NCBI GenBank assembly: GCA_016124445.1
Contig: WGNR01000010.1
Span: 248,001-312,000 of the forward strand
DNA: 64,000 nucleotides
Reading direction: 5' to 3'
Source: a bacterium
GTDB lineage: Bacteria > Planctomycetota > Planctomycetia > Pirellulales > Pirellulaceae
Shown: positions 29,131 through 37,415 of the stretch, piece by piece
Numbering within the stretch: position 1 is the first letter of the stretch
Layout: each line of letters begins with the position of its first letter
The notes under the pieces: generated by a model
The model's database searches: none
Seen by the model: the letters and a program-made list of their open reading frames with translations, nothing else
What the model was told of the DNA's origin: nothing
Translations under genes and position numbers: made by a program

Positions 29131-29954
29131 TGATTCGCAGCGAACCATTCCGCGATACGATTGAACTGGCCAAACAGATTCGGGTTTCGACCTTGAAGAT
29201 GGTCCATGCGGCGAATGCATCGCATGTCGGCTCTTGTTTCAGCATGGCTGATATCCTGGCAGTGCTGTATGGCGAAGTTCTGCGGTATCGTCCCAGCAAT
29301 CCTGATTGGCCCGATCGCGATCGCGTGATTGTCAGCAAAGGGCACGCCGCTGCCATTGTTTACGCGGTGCTGGCCGAAGTTGGATATTTTCCCAAGAGTT
29401 GGCTCGACGAGTACTGTCAGAATGGAAGCCGATTGGCAGGGCACGTCACGCACAAAAAGGTACCAGGGGTCGAGTTTTCGACCGGATCGCTCGGCCATGG
29501 GTTGTCGATTGGATCAGGCCTGGCGTTGGCCGCGAAGGCGGGGCAACATGATTGGCGGACGTTCGTGATCTTGTCGGACGGCGAGTGCGATGAAGGTTCG
29601 ATCTGGGAAGCCGCTTTGTTCGCTCCTCATCACAAGCTGAACAATTTAGTGGCCATCGTCGACTACAACAAGATTCAAAGCTTCGGTTCAACGGCCGAAG
29701 TGCTCGACCTCGAACCTTTTACCGACAAGTGGGAAAGCTTTGGGTGGAATGTGATTCCGATCGACGGACACGATCACGATCAGTTGCGATCCGCCTTGGC
29801 GGTTCAGCCCAACGAAGACCGCCCGACCGTTGTTATTGCCAACACGATCAAGGGGAAGGGGGTAACGTTCATGGAGAACGAACTCCTGTGGCACTATCGC
29901 TCCCCATCGAATGAGCAGCTTCAGCAGGCCATCAGCGAAGTCGAAGGAGTCTAA
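29115..29954 (+). CDS. Transketolase, N-terminal (TPP-binding) subunit
   Basis: A 279-residue protein equal to the first third of transketolase. It has GSCFSMADILAVLYGEVLRY, SKGHAAAIVYAVLAEVG with a conserved His, and the thiamine diphosphate/metal motif ILSDGECDEGSIWEAA followed by VDYNKIQSFG. Two ATGs are possible: 29115, which overlaps the methyltransferase gene, and 29130, which overlaps its stop as TAATG. It works with the next gene product as a two-subunit enzyme. In this sugar cluster it may move a two-carbon ketol unit onto an NDP-sugar rather than serve central metabolism. Confidence 0.9.
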   Translation: MSSRLMIRSEPFRDTIELAKQIRVSTLKMVHAANASHVGSCFSMADILAVLYGEVLRYRPSNPDWPDRDRVIVSKGHAAAIVYAVLAEVGYFPKSWLDEYCQNGSRLAGHVTHKKVPGVEFSTGSLGHGLSIGSGLALAAKAGQHDWRTFVILSDGECDEGSIWEAALFAPHHKLNNLVAIVDYNKIQSFGSTAEVLDLEPFTDKWESFGWNVIPIDGHDHDQLRSALAVQPNEDRPTVVIANTIKGKGVTFMENELLWHYRSPSNEQLQQAISEVEGV

Positions 29955-29955
29955 G

Positions 29956-30909
29956 ATGCGAACGACGTTCATTGACACCCTGTGCGAAGTTGCGGCCGAA
30001 AACGAAAACATCTGGCTGCTGTGCGCCGACCTTGGCTTTTCAGTTCTCGAGCGATTTCGCGATCGGTTTCCGGATCGTTATTTGAATGTCGGAGTTGCCG
30101 AGCAGAATATGGTCGGCATTGCCGCAGGCCTGGCCATGTCAGGCAAGATTCCATTCTTGTATTCCATCGCCAATTTCCCGACACTGCGCTGCCTGGAACA
30201 GATCCGCAACGACGTCTGCTACCACGATCTGCCGGTGAAGGTTGTTTCTGTCGGCGGTGGGTTCAGTTACGGATCGCTCGGGTACACGCATCACGGCCTG
30301 GAAGACCTGGCAGTGATGCGAACGCTGCCCAACATGGTGGTCGCTGCTCCAGGAGATCCGGCCGAAACCAAGGGCATTGTTCAGGACCTGGCTGCTGACA
30401 GTCGGCCTGCGTACCTTCGATTGGGCAAGGCGAACGAACCAACCATTCATGCCGCGCCTCCCAGTTTTTCGATTGGGAAGTCGGTTCGGCTTAGCGAAGG
30501 GGATGACATCACGATCATCTCCACCGGCGGGATTTTGGCTGAAGTCGATCAAGCTGCCCAGCAGTTACGGGCTCAGAACTATGGCGTCAATGTCGTCAGC
30601 ATGCCGTATCTCGCTCCGCTGGATGTCGCAGCGATCGAAGAGGCTGCGGTCAACACCAGACTGATCCTCACCGTGGAAGAACATGGAACCGGCGGGCTTG
30701 CCTCGGTGGTTGCCGAAGAACTTGCCGTGCATGGGTTTTCAGGCAAGTTTCGTCCGATGTATGTCCGACGAGATCGACCGTTTGAGGTTGGGAATGCGGC
30801 TTACATGCGCCGCCAATGCGGTCTCGATGCGGAAGCGATCCTCCAAAAGGCCTTCCAGGAACTGGAAGGCCTGACGGTTCCGTCCGAGCACCGAAAGATG
30901 GCTTCTTAA
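29956..30909 (+). CDS. Transketolase, C-terminal (pyrimidine-binding) subunit
   Basis: This 317-residue protein corresponds to the pyrimidine and C-terminal domains of transketolase: LGFSVLERFRDRFPDRYLNV, GVAEQNMVGIAAGLAMSGKI with the conserved Glu, and HGLEDLAVMRTLPNMVVAAP. The ATG at 29956 is chosen because a GAAGGAG ribosome-binding site lies just upstream, at the end of the first subunit gene; an in-frame start 45 bases earlier has none. Its last codons hold a perfect inverted repeat (30848-30872) that may terminate the opposing operon. Confidence 0.9.
   Translation: MRTTFIDTLCEVAAENENIWLLCADLGFSVLERFRDRFPDRYLNVGVAEQNMVGIAAGLAMSGKIPFLYSIANFPTLRCLEQIRNDVCYHDLPVKVVSVGGGFSYGSLGYTHHGLEDLAVMRTLPNMVVAAPGDPAETKGIVQDLAADSRPAYLRLGKANEPTIHAAPPSFSIGKSVRLSEGDDITIISTGGILAEVDQAAQQLRAQNYGVNVVSMPYLAPLDVAAIEEAAVNTRLILTVEEHGTGGLASVVAEELAVHGFSGKFRPMYVRRDRPFEVGNAAYMRRQCGLDAEAILQKAFQELEGLTVPSEHRKMAS
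30848..30872 (-). terminator. Candidate intrinsic terminator for the leftward effector operon, inside the transketolase gene end
   Basis: A perfect 11-bp inverted repeat with a three-base loop (arms AGGCCTTCCAG and CTGGAAGGCCT). Read leftward, the hairpin runs directly into TTTT and lies about 54 bp past the stop codon of the SopB-like gene. It sits within the coding end of the transketolase gene, so its coding role is a competing explanation for the symmetry. Confidence 0.4.
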
Positions 30910-30925
30910 TTCAAAGTTGCCAATC

Positions 30926-33790
30926 TTATTCGGAAGCAAACGAGCCAAGGCCAGACAGGTATTGGCGAACGGTCCTATCCGGGATACGAGTTCCCAGCTT
31001 ACCTGCCTCTTTCGACCCTGGCAGACCGGTATTAAAGGACTGATTCTCAAGCTGGCCAGAGCTCGACGCGACCACGTAGTAGTTGGCTTGGTCGTCTCCT
31101 TCCAAGGTTTGATCCGGAAGGATTTCGCCACCCATGTCCTCGGTGATGATCTGATGCTTCAGTTCGACATCAGTCACACCGCCACGATCTTTGTCACTCT
31201 TGCAGCCTTTGGATGCCGTGGCAGCTTCGTCTTCGACTTCGAGCAATTCAAAGACTTCTTCCGCCATGGTTTGCAAGGCGAGAATGTGCCGTCCCATCTT
31301 GGCCGGGTCGCCGTTGCCTCGTTTGAACGCTTCGGAGGTGAACATGTCGCGGACGATGTTGGCCTGCTCTTGCATGCGCGTGAGCAGCTTGGCCTGGTCC
31401 GGGTCTTCCGGGTCGAGACGATCCATCACGGAACCAATGAACCCGCCGGGCCGTGTCGTGAATGCACCGACACCGCCTTCGCCCAAATCACCGACGAACT
31501 TGACCATCATCTCCTTGTTGTGGTCGTAGATGCCTGCCCAGCCGCCAACAAAGTCAGGTACTTTGCCGGTTGCCATAGGATTGATGGCGAAGCTGAAGGC
31601 AATGACGTCGACGTCAACTTCGATATCGACATCTTCGCCCAGCGGATTGATGCCAACTCCGTCTTCCCGATCGTCGTCGATCTGGAACTGAACCGACCCG
31701 CCGTTGCCTTCGGTGGAATTGGCTTGGAAGGCATCGAATTGTGACTCGGTGTAAGTCTTCTCCTGGTAGTCGTGCAGTTTGTCGGTCTTGTGGAAGCCAG
31801 GAAGCTCGCGCCAGCCGGCCGGGGTCACCAGGTTCACGCTGACGTGAGTGATCTTGACCGGAGGTTGGGGATTTCCGGTTTCTTGAGCCGTCTGAGCGCG
31901 ATTTAATGCCGTGGTCCGAATACGGTCGTTGGTGACGATCGCCGCTTCCAGGACTTCATGCGCCCCTTCGCGGTTGGCGGTCTGGCGGTCGCCATCATCG
32001 GGGACGTCCCACATATCCAGCACGCCATGGCCGATGACCTTGGCCTTGGTGACCTCGCCGTCAGGAGTGTCTATGACCAACTCGCTGACTTTCAGATTGC
32101 GGGCATGGTGTCGGTCGGACTTGGTCGCCGAGCTAATCCCTTCCACGCCGCTTTGGGCATAGCGACGAGCGAAGCGGTTGCTGATCGATCCGCCTGGGGT
32201 GATGCGGCTCTTGTAAATACGCGTCACGCCATCCTTGGTTACGACCATGTTGCGCTCGTATGGAGCCCAGGTTTGGTTTTCGTTCAAGGCTCGGCGGCGA
32301 GCATTGCCCAGGCTCTTGGAATTTGTCAGGCTCTTGATCGTTTTCTCGTCGAATCCAACTGCTTCGAGGTTGGCCTTAAGAATGTTCCTAGCATGCGTCT
32401 TGCCGAGGGTGGTTGGATGCCGATCTTTGCCAATCGTACCAGGCAGGTCGGTGCGAACTTCGGTGGAAGCGTTGTCATATTCAAGGGTACGCGTATCGAT
32501 CAAAGCCTGTTTCGCGTTCATCAACTGGCCGATCTTGGTACGAACACGTTCGGCCTGTTGCATGTCGCCGGCCATCAAGTGCTCATTGAGTTGCTCGGAT
32601 AGCTGAAGGGCTGCTTCGTCGAAGATTTTGCCGGCAGCTTGGGCCCACAACAGGTTACTGTAGGCGACCGTCTTTTCGCTGAGCGGATCGTTCTGGGCGA
32701 CGTCCTCGATGAAGGCCAGTTTCGATTGAAGCAATCGAGTCTGGTGGCGTAGATCGTTGATCAAGCCAGTTCGCATCGCGTCTCCTTGAACGCTTCGCGG
32801 AACTCCGAAAAGGCCGTTGGGATCGACTACTTCGGGATCGAAATCTTCATCGCCCATCACTAAATCGGCAAATCCCAACGAGGCTTCGCGCTCAAATAGC
32901 TCTTGCAGCTTATCGTTGATTTCGTTCTTTAGTGCGGCCCAGCCTTCCGGCGAGTATTCCATTTTTGCCAGCAAGGTTTGGCACGACTCGATCGTATCGA
33001 GTGCTTCGGTTGCCGATTCGCGTAGGGTTTCGGTTTCCTGGCTCAGCACCTGGTGGGCGTTGTCGTGATTCGGATCGAGCGCCTCGCGCAAATTGTCAAA
33101 GAAGACACGCTGGTCCTCGTGAAGATTTCCGCCGGGACCGGTTGCGACAAACTCGGCCAGGCCGGGATGCTGTTCGCGGAAGTTGGATTGCTTCTGGGCG
33201 ACGAAGTTGTCGATTGCCCGCTGGGCAATTTGGGTCAACTTTTGAGGCGTCATTTCCGTCTTGCCGTAGGCCGGATCGCGTTTCACTTCCCGGATGAACA
33301 TGCGGCGAAGTTGTGGATTGTTGAAGTCGTCGGCAGGTAGTCGTCCATTGTTGTGTTGGGTAAAAGCGGACTCGAATGAGACCGGTTGGTACCCTTTCAT
33401 GAATACCTTCGTGTTGTGGTAGGCGTTGTTCAGACGATTAGCGCGAAGCTGAGCGGCCGCGTTCAAGACCTTCTTGACCTGCTTCCCACTCATTGGTTTG
33501 CTCGAGCCAATCCAGTTTTCGGGAAGACCAGCCTTGCGGCAGGCACGGGTCGCCACTTCGACCCCTTCTGATTTGATCAAGGCCATCATGAACTCGGCCT
33601 TGAACTCGCGGTTTTCGGTTATCTGTTGAGCGGTACCATGGTACGACTCGCCACTGCGAAAGAAGTGGACCACCTTGTCGCCAAATTTCAATTCGGCCTT
33701 TTGGACGCCAGTCGGCTGGGGGCCACCCTGGCCATGCTCCATGATGAGCCGGTCGCCTTGGACGCCGCGAAATGCTTCGATTCCGATCAT
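30926..33790 (-). CDS. Candidate type III effector, SopB/IpgD/SigD-like phosphoinositide phosphatase
   Basis: A 954-residue protein. Its C-terminal half (about 500-954) aligns by eye with SopB/IpgD: GISSATKSDRHHARNLKVSE near 551 with a HAxNL-like run, an IGHGVLDMWDVPDDGDRQTAN block, LVTPAGWRELPG, FSFAINPMA near 732-740, and the catalytic loop GCKSDKDRGGVTDVELK with C863 and R869 (CX5R). SGQLENQSFNTGLPGSK and YLSGLGSFAS near the end match the SopB tail. The family removes phosphates from inositol phospholipids in host cells. Here the residue after the catalytic Arg is Gly, whereas the family has Thr, and an Asp replaces the Gly of CKSGKDR; activity is therefore probable but not certain. Residues 1-500 have no recognised domain. 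Its chaperone-like neighbour ends 29 bp upstream, recalling sopB-sigE. Last gene of the leftward operon. Confidence 0.82.
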   Translation of the reverse strand: MIGIEAFRGVQGDRLIMEHGQGGPQPTGVQKAELKFGDKVVHFFRSGESYHGTAQQITENREFKAEFMMALIKSEGVEVATRACRKAGLPENWIGSSKPMSGKQVKKVLNAAAQLRANRLNNAYHNTKVFMKGYQPVSFESAFTQHNNGRLPADDFNNPQLRRMFIREVKRDPAYGKTEMTPQKLTQIAQRAIDNFVAQKQSNFREQHPGLAEFVATGPGGNLHEDQRVFFDNLREALDPNHDNAHQVLSQETETLRESATEALDTIESCQTLLAKMEYSPEGWAALKNEINDKLQELFEREASLGFADLVMGDEDFDPEVVDPNGLFGVPRSVQGDAMRTGLINDLRHQTRLLQSKLAFIEDVAQNDPLSEKTVAYSNLLWAQAAGKIFDEAALQLSEQLNEHLMAGDMQQAERVRTKIGQLMNAKQALIDTRTLEYDNASTEVRTDLPGTIGKDRHPTTLGKTHARNILKANLEAVGFDEKTIKSLTNSKSLGNARRRALNENQTWAPYERNMVVTKDGVTRIYKSRITPGGSISNRFARRYAQSGVEGISSATKSDRHHARNLKVSELVIDTPDGEVTKAKVIGHGVLDMWDVPDDGDRQTANREGAHEVLEAAIVTNDRIRTTALNRAQTAQETGNPQPPVKITHVSVNLVTPAGWRELPGFHKTDKLHDYQEKTYTESQFDAFQANSTEGNGGSVQFQIDDDREDGVGINPLGEDVDIEVDVDVIAFSFAINPMATGKVPDFVGGWAGIYDHNKEMMVKFVGDLGEGGVGAFTTRPGGFIGSVMDRLDPEDPDQAKLLTRMQEQANIVRDMFTSEAFKRGNGDPAKMGRHILALQTMAEEVFELLEVEDEAATASKGCKSDKDRGGVTDVELKHQIITEDMGGEILPDQTLEGDDQANYYVVASSSGQLENQSFNTGLPGSKEAGKLGTRIPDRTVRQYLSGLGSFASE

Positions 33791-33819
33791 GACTCGATTC
33801 TCCGTTTAATCAGTGCTTC

Positions 33820-34290
33820 CTAGACGCGGGTCATGGGGGACGACGGGCCGGTGGGTGGCACATCGCCGTCGTCCAGAAGGGAACCACCTTCGTTTGCCGT
33901 TGTCAGGCGGTTTTGCCAATATTCGGCGATCTTCAGAAAGTGATCCAGCCACTGCGTGAATCCGGTGTCGCCAAGGGAGCCGACGGTTCGTTTGTCGGCC
34001 AGGAACACCAGCTGCAAATCTGGTTCGACCGAGAACGTAGCTCCTTGCGTTCCTTGCCAGAACATATTGGCGGCCAGCAGCATGCCGTAGATCCCTTCGA
34101 CGCGATCCTCATCGACTTCCCCAATTCGGGAGTAGATGGTCAGTTGGTCGTCGTCCGGCGTGTACTGCATATGAACGACGAGATCGTCGAAGCTGAATGC
34201 ACAATAGCCTTCTTCATCAGGGGAGGCATCTTCCAGGCCGAGCGATTGGCCGAACGAAGCGAGGATCTTTTGGTAGTCTTCCAGTGCCAT
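33820..34290 (-). CDS. CesT-family type III secretion chaperone, likely for the SopB-like protein
   Basis: This 156-residue acidic protein has the CesT/Tir-chaperone pattern: a helix (EDYQKILASFGQSLGL), then beta strands (YCAFSFDDLVVHMQYTPDDD, QLTIYSRIGEV), then GIYGMLLAANMFWQGTQGAT with the typical LL.AN.F.....G.T motif, and a closing long helix containing FTQWLDHFLKIAEYWQNRL. The ATG at 34290 is chosen over an upstream one because it has an AGGAG ribosome-binding site. CesT dimers bind the N-terminal region of effectors in the cytoplasm. It lies directly upstream of the SopB-like gene and is its probable partner. Confidence 0.82.
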   Translation of the reverse strand: MALEDYQKILASFGQSLGLEDASPDEEGYCAFSFDDLVVHMQYTPDDDQLTIYSRIGEVDEDRVEGIYGMLLAANMFWQGTQGATFSVEPDLQLVFLADKRTVGSLGDTGFTQWLDHFLKIAEYWQNRLTTANEGGSLLDDGDVPPTGPSSPMTRV

Positions 34291-34414
34291 GATTTGTTCT
34301 CCTGATGGATTGGCTAACCAGCGTGATCTGTAGGTAATTGGTTTCGCGTTGAGAGGCAGTTTTCTGCGCCACAAGAGCGAAGACCGGTTTACTGAGAGGT
34401 AAGGCGTCGTCCGA

Positions 34415-34858
34415 CTAGGGGCGGATCATGTTGAAGGGGAGGGAGGATGTTGGCATATCTACGGAGTTATTGTTATCGAGCGACTTCCACCACTCTAACG
34501 TATTTACGAAGGCATTGATTAAGCTGGAGAACTCTCGTGTGTCCATTTGATCGATCCGTGTTGATCGATAGAGCCAGAGTTTGCCGGAGCTGGTTTCCAA
34601 CGAAACCGAATTGAATTCCGACTTGAGATTCAGCAGGTTGTTCCGCAAAACGTCCTGCAGGTAGGGCTGCTGCTGCGTTTCCTCGTCAGGAAGCGTGCCG
34701 ATTTGGGCTCGGACGAGAATGAGCGACGTGCCCAGCGAGAGGACTTCCAGGTCCAGATCTTCGTCGAAGACAATTTCATAAATACCTCGCGCATCGGGCG
34801 GAATGGGCTCGATGCGGAGGTATTCGCATAATCCGTTGATCAGTTCGCTGAGCGACAT
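34415..34858 (-). CDS. Second CesT-like type III secretion chaperone
   Basis: A 147-residue protein with class I chaperone features: an N-terminal helix (LSELINGLCEYLRIEPI), strand pairs (YEIVFDEDLDLEVLSLGTS, LILVRAQIGTLP), a middle helix (LQDVLRNNLLNLKSEFNSVS), strands with LETSSGKLWLYRSTRID, and a terminal helix (EFSSLINAFVNTLEWWKSL). It shares only weak similarity with the chaperone at 33820, so the two probably serve different clients. It starts at the last base of the YopD-like gene stop region (34858) and may be its chaperone or serve an effector elsewhere. Confidence 0.7.
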   Translation of the reverse strand: MSLSELINGLCEYLRIEPIPPDARGIYEIVFDEDLDLEVLSLGTSLILVRAQIGTLPDEETQQQPYLQDVLRNNLLNLKSEFNSVSLETSSGKLWLYRSTRIDQMDTREFSSLINAFVNTLEWWKSLDNNNSVDMPTSSLPFNMIRP

Positions 34859-36210
34859 TAGGCTTGCACCAATCGATCTTGCGTGGCTTTAATGGTGTCC
34901 AGAAACTTCTGCCAGGCTTCCGTGAATTTGCGGATGGCATCGTTGGCATTCTGCAAATCCTGATTGGCGTCGTCCTGGGCGTATTTGGACTGCTCGGCCT
35001 TGGCGTCTTCGATCTTCGATGCGGCTTGGTATTGCGAATCGATGTAGCCGCCCAGTGTGGTGGCGATCTGGCCGATACCCTGCAACATGCCGTTTACGGA
35101 CTGGGCGACTTGCAGTTCGGCTTGGACCTTCTGGTAATCTTGAAGGTTCTGGGCTTGGGCCGCGTTGTAACGGTCGTTGGCCTCTGTCGCCCACTGCTTC
35201 GCTTCCGCTGCTTTGGATCCATTGATATCGGTCTGGAAGGAATCGGAAGTGGCCTTGATTTCGGTCAAATGCTCTTGGCGAGCGGTCAGAAGTTCTTGCC
35301 TGGTGGTTAAGTTTTCACGAGTATTCAGTGCCAGTTGCCGCCGAAATTTGTAGTATTGTCTTTTGGCTGCGCTGGTCTCCGGATCGTTGATTTTCTTGTC
35401 GTATTCATTCAGCTTTTCGTTCGTCTCATCCAGCTCTTTTTGGGTCTTCTCCAGCTTGGCTTCGGTCTTTTGCAGATCCTGGTCAAGTTGCGAGCGTTGT
35501 TGCTGCACTTCGGTTTCGAGCTGCGTTTCCCTGGCCTCTAAGGTGTCCAGATCCTTTTGCACCTGGACCTTGTCTCCGGCGAAATTGGGGTCTTCCAGGT
35601 TGGCCTGCTTGGCGGCGATTTCCGATTTGACGCTGGATAACTCGGCCTGGGTCGAAGCCATTTCGCTTTCGGTCTTCGAAACCGACACTTCCTGGCTCGA
35701 CATCCGGGCACTCTTGATCGAACTCAATGCACCCTTCAAGCTGAATACCCCGCCGGCGATACTGAGTCCGCCCGAGATGCAGCCACCGATCAGGTTGGCC
35801 AACGCACCCTTCTTGATATCGTCGGCGGCGGCCATGTTCTGATTGAAGGCGGTGTCGCGAGCGGCCAGGCGGACTTCGCGGGATGTCTTGCGTCGGAGGT
35901 TTTCCGCTTGGAGAACTAACGCGGCGATCTCTAGCCAGTTGAAGCCGGTGAACTTCTCCAAACCGGTCGAGCTTAGTTCGTAGTCGGCAAACGTTTCCTT
36001 GGCGGATTCCAGCTCAGGCGAGTTGGCCGAGAAGGTCAGGGTGCCTTTGTTGGTGGTGACGACGTAGCTGCCATCGGTGTTCGTCGAGACGCTGAGGACT
36101 TCGCCATAGTTGCCGCCGTCGACCGTTTGGCTGGTGTCTGGCTGCCAGGATACGCCGTCGCCTAGCTGGGTGATGATTAGCTGGTCGTTGTTATTGATGC
36201 TCATGGACAT
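34858..36210 (-). CDS. sctB: Minor translocator, YopD/SipC/IpaC-like
   Basis: A 450-residue protein with one hydrophobic hairpin (about 135-160, ALANLIGGCISGGLSIAGGV) preceded by an amphipathic helix containing AENLRRKTSREVRLAARDTA, the layout of SipC/IpaC/EspB-type minor translocators. It is followed by a long coiled coil (about 172-300; heptads around LQKTEAKLEKTQKELDETNE) and further helices to the C terminus. The N-terminal ~70 residues are beta-like and Asn/Thr-rich, suitable as a secretion signal region. Translocators form a pore in the target membrane with the YopB-like partner encoded 52 bp upstream. Assignment rests on layout and gene order more than on close identity. Confidence 0.72.
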   Translation of the reverse strand: MSMSINNNDQLIITQLGDGVSWQPDTSQTVDGGNYGEVLSVSTNTDGSYVVTTNKGTLTFSANSPELESAKETFADYELSSTGLEKFTGFNWLEIAALVLQAENLRRKTSREVRLAARDTAFNQNMAAADDIKKGALANLIGGCISGGLSIAGGVFSLKGALSSIKSARMSSQEVSVSKTESEMASTQAELSSVKSEIAAKQANLEDPNFAGDKVQVQKDLDTLEARETQLETEVQQQRSQLDQDLQKTEAKLEKTQKELDETNEKLNEYDKKINDPETSAAKRQYYKFRRQLALNTRENLTTRQELLTARQEHLTEIKATSDSFQTDINGSKAAEAKQWATEANDRYNAAQAQNLQDYQKVQAELQVAQSVNGMLQGIGQIATTLGGYIDSQYQAASKIEDAKAEQSKYAQDDANQDLQNANDAIRKFTEAWQKFLDTIKATQDRLVQA

Positions 36211-36262
36211 GGGACGATTCCTTTACGTTTGTGTTTTGTTTGGGTGACTCGCGAGTTTTTGA

Positions 36263-37330
36263 CTAAGCAAAATTGGAAGAACTTTGCGAAGTGGCGACAT
36301 CCATGAATGTCTTGGCGAGTTTGTCGAGGATTTCTTTGGGGTCTTTGAATGCCAGGCTTTGCAGCTGTTCCATCGCCTTTTGCAATTCGTCGGTTTGTTG
36401 ATCGATCGACGCTTGCAGCTTGGTGATCCAGGCCATGAACTCTTTGGCCTGGGCACTTGCCATGGTTGCTTCGTAGCCCTGGACCGAAGAAGCGATCGTA
36501 GCCGCACCACCGCCAATGGCGGCAGCTCCCCCAATGACTTCGGCGGCCTGAGCAACCTTGGACATGGTCATGGCCAACTGCGTTGCCAATTCCACCCCTT
36601 GCAAGGCCTTGGCGACACCGACACCGGAAACAAGTCCGGCGATCATCAACACAGCCATGATGGCGATGTTGGCCCACATTTTGAACTTGTCGAGTTGGTC
36701 TCCTTGCAGACCAAACGCTTTGCCCATGGCCTCCAGCACTTTGTCCATGGCCCCCGTTTCCTGCATGCCCATCACGACGGCGGAAACCACCGCGACTGCC
36801 ACCGCGAAGATCGCCATCGCCGCTCCACCGGTCAGCACAACGGCGGCGGCCGCAGCGACCAAGGCGACCGCAATGCCGATCCAGCCGAAGATCTTGCCGA
36901 TCTTGCCGGACTTATCGGACTGCGAGAGCTTTTTAATCGCCTCCTGGATCTTCTTCAGACGCTCTTCCGACTTGGCCTTCAAGCTTTCTTTGTTGATTTG
37001 GATTCCTTCCTTGGCGAAGTCGACGCCTGCTTCGCCAAGTTCCTTGTTAAGCTCGGCCAGGGCCATCATCATTTCGCTGGTGTCGAAGGTTTGAGGTTCT
37101 TCGAGAACCGGCTCGACGACGTCGTTCATGTAGGTGGCCAGCTTGGTGGTCACCTCAGGATCGACGGTCAGGCCGATCTCGACGATCTGCGACTCACTCA
37201 ATGCCGTAATAGGCGGCATGTTCGGGTCATCGATCGACTTGTAGCCAAGTGCGGTGGCAACCTGTTGCAGTTCGGTAGCGCTCAGTCCTGAGTTTTGCCA
37301 AGACGGATCAGTGCTGGAGGGAATCGACAT
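36263..37330 (-). CDS. sctE: Major translocator, YopB/SipB/EspD-like
   Basis: This 355-residue protein has two large hydrophobic hairpins (about 147-188 and 219-240), a coiled coil before them (KSEERLKKIQEAIKKLSQSD, near 120-139) and a helical C-terminal tail (DEFMAWITKL-like region, ASIDQQTDELQKAMEQLQS). This is the layout of the YopB/IpaB/EspD/SseC family, the main pore subunit inserted into host membranes. It is smaller than SipB (593 residues) and close to YopB and EspD (about 400). It follows the LcrH/SycD-type chaperone gene, its expected cytoplasmic partner. Confidence 0.85.
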   Translation of the reverse strand: MSIPSSTDPSWQNSGLSATELQQVATALGYKSIDDPNMPPITALSESQIVEIGLTVDPEVTTKLATYMNDVVEPVLEEPQTFDTSEMMMALAELNKELGEAGVDFAKEGIQINKESLKAKSEERLKKIQEAIKKLSQSDKSGKIGKIFGWIGIAVALVAAAAAVVLTGGAAMAIFAVAVAVVSAVVMGMQETGAMDKVLEAMGKAFGLQGDQLDKFKMWANIAIMAVLMIAGLVSGVGVAKALQGVELATQLAMTMSKVAQAAEVIGGAAAIGGGAATIASSVQGYEATMASAQAKEFMAWITKLQASIDQQTDELQKAMEQLQSLAFKDPKEILDKLAKTFMDVATSQSSSNFA

Positions 37331-37415
37331 CGTGTTGGCTCCTAGTCGGCGGTTGGCTTGGTTGGCCGGTTTATCTTAATGGTTGTAACTTGTGTCCGAG
37401 TTACCCAGGGATACG

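Noticed and set aside
30917..31744. 275-residue rightward open frame opposite the SopB-like gene
   Set aside because: It lies over the catalytic region of the SopB-like gene and has no domain; the leftward frame explains the coding signal.
36284..37291. 335-residue His/Asp-rich rightward frame opposite the YopB-like gene
   Set aside because: Its odd composition is what antisense reading of the translocator gives; no start context or domain supports it.
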